In this document: in pieces, positions 1 through 12,855 of the stretch | How positions within the stretch are numbered: position 1 is the stretch's first letter | Layout: the number at the start of each line of letters is the position of its first letter | Assembly: GCA_013433145.1 (NCBI GenBank) | Contig: CM024169.1 | Span: forward strand, 1,798,001 to 1,862,000 | Direction: 5' to 3' | DNA length: 64,000 bases | DNA from: Ascaris suum | Lineage: Eukaryota > Nematoda > Chromadorea > Rhabditida > Ascarididae | The notes under the pieces: model-generated | The model's database searches: none | What the model was told of the DNA's origin: nothing | Seen by the model: only the letters and a program-made list of their open reading frames with translations | Program-made: the position numbers and the translations under genes

Positions 1-1717
1 TTATCGAAATTTACTTTCTATTTCCTCATTTTTAACGTTTTCAATAAGTCATTTCTTCTAGTTCGAACTCAATGAAAGCATAATGAATTCAATCAAAAAA
101 AGCAACGGAAGTTGTTTTTCTTTTTGAAAGACGTTACATTTGAATTGCAATAAATTGAAACATAAAAATAAAAATAAAAAAAAAAAGAAGACAGAAATTC
201 TTTAAGATACAACAATATAATTTTGAAATTGAATTTAAATATATATCGGCTTAGAAAATATTCATTGAAAATATTTTAGCGATTATGAATTTCTAACGAT
301 GCGAAATGAAACTATCGTACATAAACATTGAGATAAAAATACGAGAAAATACTATTGTTGTTAGAGAATCGATACAAATGAATCAATTTTGTGTTAATTT
401 GTTTGTTTTTATGTTTTTATGAAACACTCAGATTTTTATTTATTTCATTTATAGAAGTGTTAATTTTATTTTATTTATTTCATTTATAGAAGTATTAATT
501 TTATAATTTATGAAACATTTATAAATTTTATTTTTATTTTATTTTATTTATTTATCAACACTCAGATTTTTATTTCATATTGATAAATTTATAGAAGTAA
601 TCTCTTATGGAAGATTTATAGAGCAATAGAAAAAAATGAAATATTATTTGATGGTTTTATTCGGCATATAACACTTTTCAATAGAGTAACGTTTTCATTG
701 AATTTTTGCATAATTACCTAAAGAGTGACGTTGATTAACGATAACGCTTTCAACAAATGCTAACATTAACTTGGCATCAGTGTAGAATTTGGCTGTAAGT
801 TATGCAGGCTACAAGTGAAGGTCACTTTCATTTGACCATCACAAATGCCGCATCTTTGCACTGTGTCAAGTAGAAAAAGTGGCAGAGATTAGCGCATTTA
901 AAATTAGTAAGTTATTTTCGCCGGGAGGAGAAGCGAGAGCGTTGAGGAGCAACTTGACTAGAAGGAGAAGCCTAATATTAAGGGAAAGAAGGCACGGAAA
1001 AAAGACTGTACTAACGCAAAAGTTGTAACGAGATGAAAAGGCCGCTACTTGACCACGGAAGACCTCAGCTGGACAGCCAGTTGGCCAAGGATCACGAGAT
1101 AAGAGGCAATGAGATGGAGAAGAAGAACACGAGTTTCAACGAAAAATCAAGAAGCATTTGTCGAATGACGTTGAAGAGCATTTTGCTGAGTAGGTGGTGA
1201 TTTAATGAAAAGTCGAGAGGTGCTTACTCCTCATCCAGGTCTCCAGTAGAGGTCCAGTAGCCGACAAAGCAGCGTGGCATACCGTTTTGATGATCACTAC
1301 CACAAAATGAACCCAGCAAAGTGTTCTGTGGGATTAGTTTAATATAGCATTATCTCTCGCGATAACCTCCACATTTCCCATGAAAATGATTCAAGCTGAA
1401 GTTATCGCGCTGTGGTGAAAATATCGAAAGGTGTACCATCTGTGGTGTTTCAAAAGGAAATGGATGAGGAATAGATGCACATATGAAATAAAGATTGGAA
1501 ATTGGTAGTGAATAGATAATGTGGAATAAAATTATTAACCTTTACGCTTCATTCTATAGGCTATTCGCTGTTTTTATTCACAATGCTGAAAGTTTTAATG
1601 AGAGCTTTATGAATGTTTGCTTTCTTATAGCTTTTTCATCACAAATAATGACAGCTATTGCTCTCTCTCAATTTCACTAATCGTAGGTGCATTAAACAAA
1701 TTGATGCACTTAAAAAT

Positions 1718-1843
<126 letters not shown>

Positions 1844-4231
1844 AAATTTGTTAAATTCCGTTCGTTGAGCTCTTTTGAAAAGAAGAGTTGAAATTGTTTA
1901 TTCGGAGTTCATTACTTTTAAATCTATTTGAAAAGTTTTGCTAACTGTTGAAGTGTTTCATTGCATCACTCTAATTATTTATATAATTATTATTTGAGAA
2001 GATATTTTCGATTCCTCCCCTTCCGCCTCGGCGTATCGAGCGAGCGGTTCGCCGTCTTTGCAGTGAAATTTGCTGAAAACATTTCTTATACTATGCGGCG
2101 CGAGCATATATTTTGTTTGTTTATTGATGAAAGGCGACGAAATGAGTTAACGAGTTGTGTAGAGAGGTCGTATATAGGGTGTATCCTTCATCGAAAATAG
2201 CGGACCTTAAAAAAGCCCGCTTGATAGACACTCCTCCGACTTCACTCACCAGCACAACCGGCAACAAATAATAAAACATACACCACCACGCAGTCATACA
2301 CTTAATTCAACGAAACGCTCTTGCAATTCTGCAGCTTAAAATCGCTCTTTCGCATGTTTTGTGACGTTGCCGAGTGTTAAATGGCCTAGAAGTATGCAAA
2401 TTTTTTGGGCAATATTGGGTAATTAATGACTGCTTCAGAACCTGATACATCAATTTCGGAAACTGAAATAAGTCAGTCTATTGTGTAGAATGTATGCAGT
2501 GAATTTTCTAACCTTAGCTCCAATCATTCTTAAGCTGAGAGTGCCAGAACGAACATACGCATCTAACTATATATGCATAAACTGCAAATTTCCAAAAGCA
2601 TAACAGAAAAACGCCTAGATCAACATGAAACGAACACAACAAGCGTCAACGCATATTTTCTCGCAATCCGTCGGTGACGACTGACAAGTTGCTGCAACAA
2701 TAATGTGCCTGTCACTCAAATCTTCAGCACAGCTATTATATTGCCGTTGAGTTGTCGTCTCTTTCAGGTACATCCTACACAGAAAAATAGAACCGGATAT
2801 CACTCTTCGTTTAAAATACGCTTCATTTGCACTTAATTCACGCAGGTAAACTATTACCTATAACAACAGACAGAAGAAAAATGTGCGACGTTCTTATGAT
2901 GCAAATGATCGACAAAGACGCCAAATTTGTAATTAAGTTAGCGGAAAAAGTAGCGGGGAAGAGTAACTCTTAACCTGCGCTTATCAGTTCCGGAATATGC
3001 CGGAATATGCTTATAAAACCAGAGATATGCTTCTCAGCATACTGGCCTATAAGCTCATCCTTTGAAGATAAATCTCTGCTGAAGTGTCGTGAAAAATGAA
3101 CGTCTTCCTGATTGTGTAGTGGTGCAATTTTTCCTGTTCTCGCCATTTCGCAACTTGCTTCCATTCTGTGCGCCTTCCAAAATGCAAATTTCCATTGAAT
3201 ATCATATGCGCTGGTTTCTGCACGAGCACGTTTACATCCGTGTGTATGTGTGTGTGCCTATGTCCGTCTGTGTGTTTATGTGTGCCATGAGTGACTTGCG
3301 TGTGTACCAGAAGGGAACCAATGAAGCCGGACTTACCAATTTTTGGTAGATACAATGCACATCGCAGTGTGTTCTTTGACCCATCAACGTCGAAAGCAAC
3401 CTTAGGTATAATGGTGGCGAGAAATTGGCATGCATTTTGCACTGAATGGATAGCAAGAAAACAAACAATTTGTTGATTCATTTATGCGAGCGGTCGGCCT
3501 AACTAAACTATTCCGCATATTGATGATTTTTTGGTAAAATAAAGCAGCGGCTAGATGAGTGGAATGCAAATGCGCTTTCGTACAACCTGCGCTCTCATAT
3601 TTCCCCTCGTTTTCATTTGCTTCCACTTTTCTCTTCCTTTCCTCCCTTCCTTCCCCTTCCTTCTCTCCATAGTCTGGTATTTGGTGATATATCCCGATTT
3701 CATATTACTTTATACACATCACACAATAAATAGTTGTTTATACACACACACTAAATAGTTGCTAGGATTGAAAAAAAGCCCTCAAAAGAAAACCTTCCTT
3801 TTTCAATAAAAAATATTCCAAAAATTCTGTGAAAATAAAACCAAATGATGTGGTTTATCGAAATACAAAAATAAGCGAATTTCTCAAAAGCAGCATTCAA
3901 ACACTCGAAAAAAAAATGCAGCAATTGCTGCACGAATTGCAAAGAAGCACCTCGATAAAGCATTTAAGAAGGCACTTAACATTTCATTGTGTTCTGAAAC
4001 GCTTTTCAATATTCATGCATTCTATTTGCTTTTGTTAAGCAACCAATGACAGCGAAAGAGCCCTTTTTTCATGAGTCAGATGTGGCTAATATATGCGTCT
4101 AAGGGCACAGTCCTTCCCAATGCTCAATATCAATAATGGTGCGCTGAAGAATACATAGTGGCGTTTAGCAAATAGGAGGAAGGGGGGGGGGGGAATTAAT
4201 TTGCTCTACAAGGATCGGTGGCGCAGTTCGA

Positions 4232-4477
4232 GTGCATCAATTGAGCTGAAATTTTGCACAGATACGTTATTTGATGTTCTGAGTTGAATGGGTGCAAAAA
4301 AATTGCATGTTTCTATGAGAAGTTCTCGAGTTCCTATGATGCCCGGATCGGCTATTGCAGAGAACGATGGGCCATCCAGAAAGTGCACTTCGGGTGCATC
4401 AATTGAGCTGAAATTTTGCACAAATACGTTATCTGATGTTCTGAGTTGAATGGGTGCAAAAAAATTGCATGTTTCTA
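4232..4477 (+). repeat. Two 84-bp direct repeats, period 162 bp
   Basis: Copy 1 is 4232-4315 and copy 2 is 4394-4477. They share the start GTGCATCAATTGAGCTGAA and the end AATTGCATGTTTCTA and differ at only two positions that I can see. The flanks also look alike (AGAAGTTCTCGAGTTCC after copy 1, AGAAGTTTTCGAGTTGCC after copy 2), so the real unit may be longer. Probably a duplicated piece of a dispersed element; no coding capacity recognised. Confidence 0.85.
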
Positions 4478-6283
4478 GAAAAAGAAATTGCATATCACTG
4501 CTAGAAGTTTTCGAGTTGCCGTGATAGGCGTCATTAGTGGTATGCAGCGTGCAGAGTACGGTAGTCCCGCGTACGTAGTGCTGTGCACGAGCTCAGCTTC
4601 GTTCGCGGTTCGCAAATGGGCTGCCATCGTTAAATGCAATAGTGCCGTGCTTTTTATATAAGGATTAATGGGAATGGTCGAAAATAAACATGGGAACTCG
4701 AAAAGCGGATAAATTTTGAAGCGATACCCAGGAGGGGTCTTAACAGTTGTATAATGTCTATTCCTTTAATGCAGCAGATGCCGAGGATTAAAACATTTGG
4801 AACTCAGCCTGGCACAACTCAGTGGGTGACCATTAATCAAGAGGAAAATTTCGAGGATTCACGAGACGATGATGTCGAATGTGGGACTAATTTTAGGAAT
4901 CGATGTCGACGAATAATTTAGGTGTCAAGCTCGGATCCATTGTGGCGAATGTTTGTTTCTAGCAATCGCTAGTTGAGAGGGGAAAAAATCTTCGATGATA
5001 GAAGGAAACCAACACATTGACGCAACGAGTTTGAATTCATTGGAAATCAAACAACAAGAAGGCGATGCATAGCATTAATGCACTTAGAGGGTGATAATGA
5101 AAACTGATAGAGCACCTTCAAAATGGTTTATTTATATGTCACTAATGAATGTGGTGGGAATATTTAGACGATTCAACATCACTATGGTAGCGTTTTAGTG
5201 AAGACGAATTTATGAAGCAAATGGAGAGGTGATCATACAACTGTGCAGACTGCATTTCGATTTCACTCTTTATGAGCCGAGCGCTTTCACCGAAAGAGTC
5301 AACAACATTTAAGTTGTTGGAAGGATGGCTCTATGGATGACTAACAGCTAACATCTCCCCTCCCATTGCAATCTTATCGGCCTCTTCACTGGAAAGGGAT
5401 TCTCTCAGTCGCAACAAAAGTCTACTCCTTATTATTCGAAACACCCCTCCCCTCATATCTATACCACAGCCTTCAATCCCTATCTCCATAAACCTTCAAA
5501 CAACTGAATAACGCTTGATTATACGTGCGTTGTTCATTTATGCGCCGCACCAACGACAATCAAGCACGGATGAAGAACACATGCATAGCCAAACATTCTG
5601 TTTATTCGGATGGGCTCAAATGCCGTCGTTGAATCAACTTCGGATCAAACGTTAAATTCGGTTTATGAAGCCCACTTTCCCTCCCGAGGACATTACGAAA
5701 GAAGGGGGAGAGTTTATCGTGGATTTTTTGGAGCTGGAGCGGGAGAACATCTCTCCTCCATGAATGACCCCTCGCCCCGATCCCTTTGACCCATAAGCAT
5801 AATTGACGCACATAAGCAGGAGATAAGTTTACGCACTGCGTAAGTGTATATTTGTAAAAATGAACTTACTAACAAACGTGGAAGATTTTTCGTAAAGAAA
5901 TCGCCATATGAGCACACGCACTCCCAAAATCCTGCATTAAAAACTAACCGCACTAGCGGTATCATCCACAACAATTTACGCAACAATCTTCTATTTTCAC
6001 TGAAAAGTGACGACATCTTCCTGATTCGAATCCGAGTGAAACGAAATGAGCACAATATTTTTCCTGCTATATTTGCTTGCATTTCATTAAATGATTTTCG
6101 CCTATTTCAATATTCTTAGATAATAAATACCTCAATATATTCAGCATCGTAATGAAGTTTCCGTTTGCCGTTCTTCAAAGATGTCGATAAAAATTACACT
6201 TATCTTTCTTTATAATATATAGAAGAGAGCCAATAATTTATAAACGATTACATTAGAACAATTGGAAATGAACAACGGATCAG

Positions 6284-9200
6284 TCAATCATCATCATCGG
6301 AATTAAATCCAGAATTGGTATTGGAATTATCGTTTTGTGTGATATTCGTCGATTCATTCAATCTCTTCTCCAATTCCGGTAATGCAGCCACCCATCGTTG
6401 CATTTTACTCTGCAAATATCTTACAATAAATTACCACATATGTTTTAACGATATAGTGCAGTTACACGCATAATTCGATGCGTCAGAGCCATTAGGAAAA
6501 AGAAAGTGACAGAAATAGCGATAGCAAAATTACAAGGTGACCGAAAAGGGTTGATCCATGACGTAGCAATCGTCACTTTGTGGACACCTAGAAAGAAAGA
6601 AAGATAACGTAGAATGTTTATCAATGCAATTTTCCCACAACGTAAGACCATCATCACAGATTTGGATGAGTGATTCACCTGTAAAGCTGCATTCGCCTCT
6701 TTGGTGATCGGTTCACAACTTGATAGAACCACTGCGATAATTGCGTCGAGTCGTCGAATCAATTTCTCGCATAGCATCACATCATCATTTTGCGGTTGCC
6801 ATGTATCGATATTCAATAATTTATACAGAAATTGATCTTTCAAGAGATCATCTGACTTATCTGTAAAACTATATTCATTGATTATACAAACATACAGAGA
6901 ATATGGTTACGATAATAGAAATGAGTGCATAAAACATAACTTTTAGTGGGCAAATTTCATATCCGATTTACTAATGCATCCAAATAGGCAACATATCTCT
7001 TCGAATATATGCCCTTTATTGAGCATAAAGTCACAAAAATAGATCACGCTTGAGTATAATTCTCATTTCGTTTGAAAATCTTTCCTCGAAGAGGCAAGAT
7101 TTAGGATACTACAAAACATCAACGTCTTTAAGTACGCAAATAAATTTAAAAAAAGAATTTAAACAGAGTAACTTACTTCAATATCTATTTTAAATACGTG
7201 GTACTTACATTTTTTAAAAAATATTTAAAATCGATTCACGTAAAAAGTGGAAAAAATCCCAAAGAAATCGTTTCAAAAAATTGAAATAAAAATAAGAAAT
7301 TGAATGCTAAAAGTAATGAAATTAACATAATCAAATTGTATGTAAACAATTTCTAATTCATTTATGCAGAGATTTTCGTCTAAATTTGGTCGCCAAATCG
7401 CCGATATTTATCATTAATGCAAAGTATAAACCCACCAAGTTTATGTAATGCATATTTGAGTGCAGCCATTGCGATTTGTGAAGGCGGATAGAGCAACATC
7501 ACATCGCCCAATAAGGCTTTCTGAATAACGCCGCAGTTTCATTATTAAATTTATCAATCTTTTCATTGAAATTACTGGTATTATGTGAGATCTGCCTTTC
7601 CATATAGACGAAGGATATTTCTTCCATCCCCAGCCCCCCCACCCCCCCCCCCCCGTTACAAAGGAGCATCACACCATAATGAAGTAGTAATAGTTAGAAA
7701 CGAATGCAAAACTACAACCTCTTAAGAGGAGAAGAGATATATCTGAGGAATGATGTCCACATATTTAGCGCCGCATTATTGAACGCAAATGGATGAAAAA
7801 TCATAAATGTTGTCATCTTAAAGCGAAAATAATGCGAGACTCTATAATGGCTACGGAACCAACCTTAAAGAAGTCGTTGGAGTGAGGTCTAACTTGCTCG
7901 AGATCAAAGCCAAGTAATGATCGTGTTTTCATCTCGATGAGGTGTCCCTCAAATGGTCGAAATGGTGCATGCACGGTGAGATGATAGTTCAATTTGAGCA
8001 TTATCTCGGGCTCCAGCGATAAGATTGTTTCTGCATTCGTCTTCGCCGTACCCGATCTAAGTAGGTATCATCAGTGCAGTTTTTAAACTCAAACAGCAAT
8101 TTCCCTTCGTAACATTAAAAATCCTCAACCATAATTAAGCCTACTACATCTGAGAACTGCCAAATTGCTAAACGTTGCAATCCGGTGGGGAAAAACCGCA
8201 AAAAAGGAAGAGAAAAAGCGGATTGAGATGAGCGTGCCGTAGATTTTGGGAAAGATCTTGCAGCAGATTTCAATGTGACTTTATTGAAAGCTTCGTTTGG
8301 ATTAGAAATTTGTTCAAATTTTATTAATGGTTGTATGATGGAACTTTGGTTAAACTCACCAATAGTCAACTCTTTCAACAAAACGAAAAAAAAAGCCACA
8401 ACACAATAAAAAGGCATCACGTTTAAACAGTTTTTGAAGTACACGCCAGCTAGAGGCGATCGGCTAATCTTGATCGATATCATTCCAATATGATTTCTTG
8501 AATCTACACTTCAAGAGTGATTAAAAAGACGAACCTAAGGTTATGAACAAAATCCTGGATTGAGAGATTGAATTCGTCGACTTTGGCTGCTAAATAGAAA
8601 CATGCCATCATAACGCTTTTCGGTGAGTACTCCATCGTTGAATTGTATAGAAAGAAACGTTTGAAATATGCGAATGCCGTCCATCGAACCGATAACCACA
8701 TTGGTGGACGAAAATCTTCGGCGAATCTAAATACTCCTCCATATTGATTACTTAAAGCATGCAAATAATATTCACAGCTTTAGAGGGGATTTGTTTATCG
8801 ATTCGTTATGTTCATTTCTCGTCATCATAAGGTCTCGTCCATACCGGCAACTTACTGGAAAGATAAACGAGCAGGGATTATTTTGCGATGAGAGAAGAAA
8901 GCCTCTGAAATGCATCCACGCGATTCCACATCTGATTTTGCGTTTTGCAGATTCACTTTTACCTTGCACAACGTGCACAAAATGTCTTAGAAAAATAGAA
9001 TTCTCCCAGTTATGAAAAGATGCATAAATAATCTCCATCCATAAGGACACCTCGAAACCTGAGATTTTATAACAGAGACCCAAAACATTACCTGCTTAGC
9101 ATTTACAACTTTACAGCGAACTACATCATGCAATTTAGCGTGGTTTTAAGCACAAAAAAGCTGATAAGAGGCGCAATACCCTATCCATAAATAAATGGTA

Positions 9201-10619
9201 AACAATCAGTCGATTACCAAACTGTTCGGACACCTAGACTTACGAACAGAGAGGTACCCAATGAAGGAGCTATAAGTTCCTCACTGATGACATATCACGC
9301 TCGCCAAGGTAAGGTGTGTTAATATGCGGATGACTGCAAGCTGTGTCTTAAGGAATCCGAGAATATCGTTCGCAGTGACCAATCCTAAGTGTTTCGAACA
9401 GAATAAGAGTATGGGCTGATCTATCCAGCTTAGCAGTCGCCAGCGAGATGCCAGCTCTTCCTAATAAATAGGTACAATTACTCCAAAAGTTCAATGGAGA
9501 AGCTCACCGCCTCAAAAAGTTGCAACAGGTTAGTGGGGTCGTAAATTCCATTTTTGTATGCTTCAAAACCACTGATATGTCGTTCCTCATGAAATCATTC
9601 AAAATATTCGTCCCATCTACACTGAACAACGGCCCAGTGATTTGCCATGTTCGTGGTATCAGAAGTACAGAAGTAGTCGAGATTATGCAACAACATTTCA
9701 TAAAAAGAGACCATTGCAGATAAGCTGCAATTTTCCACATAAACAAAGACGTCTAGGGATCGGCATGATAAACTTGAAAACTCCTTGATCTAGTGGACGA
9801 ATTCATAACGATAGCGATAGATCTTATACGGGCTAATAAAGCAATAAATCAATTGCCATAGTGTAAATGACGCTATTCAGCGAAGTAAAAGACTGTAAGG
9901 AGCATATGCCGAAAAAAGGTAATAAATAATAAAGAAAACCCGCTGAAAAATACGCCAACAGCAAAACATTATTCCTCTCTTCTATCTTCACGTTTATAAA
10001 CTCCCTCTCTATGATCGCCCATTATGTTCAATAGACGTCAATCCCAACAAAGATCGATATTTACCAACAAAGATATATGCTATTTTCAAGGATCAATTAA
10101 GACCGCTTCGACGCATTCCGATCCTGTAGCGTCTTGCGAAAGAATGAGCATGAGTTTGAATACCTCAAATTACAGGTTCATGTGTTCCTGCAATGCGTCT
10201 AAGAGATAAACTTTCATTGCTTCAACTATCGCACTCTCCGAGTGTACACCACAACGGGAATCCATTTAGCTCCCGAAAAAATAGCAAATTCAGAGTATTT
10301 AACAACGATATTACTCTTCTCTATAGGAAATTACTATAAAATACAATATAAAGCAAATCCATAGCAATATGCTAATCCTCTAAAACGCAACCTGCTTTGT
10401 GGATTTGTCACCTCAAAAGTCTACACTCAGGAGAATATTTTTATGCTCGGTTGGTCATTTCAAGCGAGTTTCAACTGTAATATGATGTCATACCGTATAC
10501 CAGTCTCGGTAACAATATTACGTAATGTGGTCTCTTCATCGGGTGTTAGAAAGACGTCCTCTTCAGTGGGTTGTATGACGTGCTCATATTTGGCACGAAA
10601 ACGCTCATTCGCCGCTATC
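6284..10619 (-). CDS. CCNH: Cyclin H (CDK7 partner, TFIIH/CAK subunit), first exon missing
   Basis: Cyclin H activates CDK7 in the CDK-activating kinase and TFIIH. Exons on the minus strand: 10619-10494, 8726-8535, 8056-7864, 7520-7436, 6860-6679, 6409-6284 (stop at 6286-6284). All junctions are GT-AG and phases agree (2, 2, 0, 1, 0), giving 301 residues. Exon 1 here carries the N-terminal helix (ANERFRAKYEHV, then TPDEETTL). The next has the cyclin-box core with MEYSPKSVMM and AAKVDEFNLS, the cyclin H signature. The third reads LNYHLTVHAPFRPFEGH, the fourth LLYPPSQIAMAAL. The last ends in an acidic SDDDD tail, as in animal cyclin H. Human cyclin H has 323 residues, so about 20-25 are missing at the start; the initiating exon, expected to hold a W-x-F motif, was not found up to 12.4 kb. 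The intron at 10493-8727 contains a decayed retroelement. Confidence 0.93.
9200..9840 (+). mobile_element. Decayed non-LTR retrotransposon reverse transcriptase fragment
   Basis: At 9323-9343 the plus strand reads YADDCKL, the catalytic YxDD box of a non-LTR reverse transcriptase, followed by LKES. A stop follows at about 9389. After a frame change the next stretch reads RIRVWADLSSLAVASEMPAL, which fits the usual downstream W-x5-L-x3-S-E-K region. Near 9750 there is RRLGIGMINLK, similar to the LGI-x-I-D-x-x-L block. Stops and frame changes mean it is dead. It lies in a cyclin H intron in antisense. Clade (RTE, CR1 or Jockey type) cannot be decided by eye; the borders are approximate. Confidence 0.6.
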
Positions 10620-10789
10620 CTAGAACATTATTAGACCATTAGCGCCAACAAAAAAAAACTCTTTGGCACACAGCCTGAACTGAATGAGCCAATAAATGTA
10701 ACAAATATCGAGTAAGCTGCTAGCAGTAATATCTCATTGAAACGTAGTCTAACCATTTCTACATGTGGTTAATTATTTTTCATATTATT

Positions 10790-10880
10790 GTCAGCCGATT
10801 CTTTAAATCAAGTGATTATTGTCAGCCGATCCTTTTGTCGATTGATTATCGTCCGCCGATTCTTTCAACTCAAATCCTCA
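10790..10880 (+). repeat. Three imperfect about 30-bp tandem repeats
   Basis: The motif GTCAGCCGATTCTTT occurs at 10790, in variant form at 10821 (GTCAGCCGATCCTTTT) and at 10851 (GTCCGCCGATTCTTT), with spacings of 31 and 30 bp. Just upstream of the first recovered cyclin H exon on the minus strand. Confidence 0.75.
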
Positions 10881-12479
10881 CATTGGTCGGTGAAAAGTTC
10901 GAGGAGAAACCCATTCGGGAAAACAATTTTCAGGCGATTATAAAAAATTTTCAAGAATATTTCAAAGATGCACATCTCATATCGACATTACAACTCAGTT
11001 TTTCTGCTCTTTATTATATATTCTACTCAAAGTAAAGAGATAATAGCCAATGAGTATAAGTACGGAAATATTATATGAACGTTGAAAATAATAAAAAATA
11101 TTCACAAAAGTCCATAAGAGCTCGTTTAATTAGCACTTCGAAATATTTACTTAGACAGCTTCATTCAAGGATTATATTGCCGAGCACTTAATTTGAATGA
11201 GTAACAATTCTATGCAAGAGTTATAGGGGGGTAAGATGTTGTTTCACTGCATCGTTATGAATCATCGATGATTCAAGTGTACGAGATTCACTGACTATAC
11301 TATCGTCGCAATTTTCCATCTCATTCATCCGTCCCTCAATTCATTCCTATTCTTGAGAAACTTCAAATTCATTCACTTCCTCATGACACATATTCGAAAG
11401 TGACTTGAATTAATTTTGAAATCTACCCGAAAACATCTTCAAACTTAATCCGATCACCTCGTCATTTGTTTGTGATGTCTAAAATTTGGGATTAGTGGAT
11501 GCAAACAATCACCTGATCCATTGCATCTTCTCAGAGTAACTAGGAATTGCTAAACAATATGTTATGGGTTTCGATTGTTCGTTAGACTGCAGGCAGCAAA
11601 TTGCGGGATCAGGTCCAAGAATGGGAATAGTGCATTCCAAGACTAACTTCCACTTGGTAAAGTTCTGGCCACATGGTTCACTAAGAACCAGAACAATTGT
11701 CACGGTGTGTGGCTATACCATTGAAACAACTTGTAATAGTGACGTCTGTCATAGAACAAACAATTCATTCAATCATATAGAACTTTCAACTTAATCTAAT
11801 TTCCTATCTGAATAAGTGGAAATATTACGCTATAATACTTCAAGAATGGTATGCATCGAAAGAAGTTTGCATCATATTGCGTTCACTCGAACGCCGCCCC
11901 CGTCATGCAAATAGGACCGCGGAAAAGTTGAACTTTTAACGCATTACTCGACATCCTGGTCAGTCATTTCCTATCAACTCGCTTCGATAAATATACAAAC
12001 TTGATTATCCTGCTCGATTCATGAAATCCTCTATCACTTATTAAGGCATCTTGAAAAACATTACTCGTAGAAAGATCCGTTTATATCACAAGCAGCGACA
12101 ATAACCGATCGAAATCTCCTTTGATCGGTAATTTCCTAGTGCAATTTCCGGCAATGACCCAAATGGCCGACTCTTTGTAATAACCTGACAGCAGATGTTC
12201 CAATGCTAATTTATTCGGAATTGTCCAACGATGCTGAACGTCCTACTTACCGAAGTTCAGTGATCGCTTCCGGGGAGGGGAACGTCCAGTAGGCCTTTTG
12301 TGTGCTTGTCGAATACATCACTCGGCCAGAGATTCCACCTGCAAGAGTTCAAGAACATGATCTCGCCACAGAAGAGATAAAGAATCGAAAAATGCTCGGA
12401 AATAATCCAGATGAATGCTCAGACAGATTAAGCATGCCGCCATTTTTAGTAAAAGCCTTTTTGCCAGCATGCGCAGTTA

Positions 12480-12640
12480 AGCTTCAGGTTCTCGTCAGCG
12501 ACAATGACTAAGCCTCAAGTCTTTGCCGTTTTCAGTGGCTGAGCGTCAAATTTCCGCCAGCATCAGCGGTTGACCCTGAAGTCTTCGCCGGCATCATCGG
12601 TTCAATCACGAGTCTTCGCTAGCATCAACGGCTGTTCGCG
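12480..12640 (+). repeat. Diverged minisatellite, period about 32 bp
   Basis: About five degenerate units can be aligned by eye, each resembling CTGAAGTCTTCGCCGGCAT followed by CAxCGGTTGA. Examples start near 12511, 12544, 12572 and 12606. The GC content is clearly higher than in the flanks. Function unknown. Confidence 0.6.
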
Positions 12641-12779
12641 GTGAAAAAAATAGAAGAGAGAGGACAAATAAATAAGGTCGGCGATCAGCCACAGTACTCA
12701 GAAAACCAAAATCACTAACAGCAAGGAAAGCACCGACCTCTGCTCGGATTTTGCTCCCTTAAACATTGCACAGAAGCAG

Positions 12780-12855
12780 AATCGGATTCTCTTTTTGTGC
12801 ACAGGGAAATGAGGAAACACAATCGGATTCTCATTTCGTGCGCAGGGGAATGAGT
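12780..12855 (+). repeat. Two-copy 41-bp tandem repeat
   Basis: AATCGGATTCTC is at 12780 and again at 12821, each followed by TTTxGTGCxCAGGGxAATGAG. About 85 percent alike by eye. Confidence 0.75.

Noticed and set aside
3047..3481. 144-codon minus-strand ORF
   Set aside because: Contains a (TG/CA)-rich stretch read as Thr-His repeats; no homology and no splice support.
6015..6040. Possible tRNA B-box (GATTCGAATCC)
   Set aside because: No A-box or cloverleaf-compatible arms could be found upstream or downstream.
8115..8483. 122-codon minus-strand ORF between cyclin H exons
   Set aside because: It lies wholly within the intron 8534-8057, shows no homology, and the flanking exons join in phase without it.
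11104..11130. Minus-strand W-T-F codons as the missing cyclin H N-terminal exon
   Set aside because: The flanking residues (ELL before, VNIF after) do not fit the cyclin H start, and no phase-2 donor follows.
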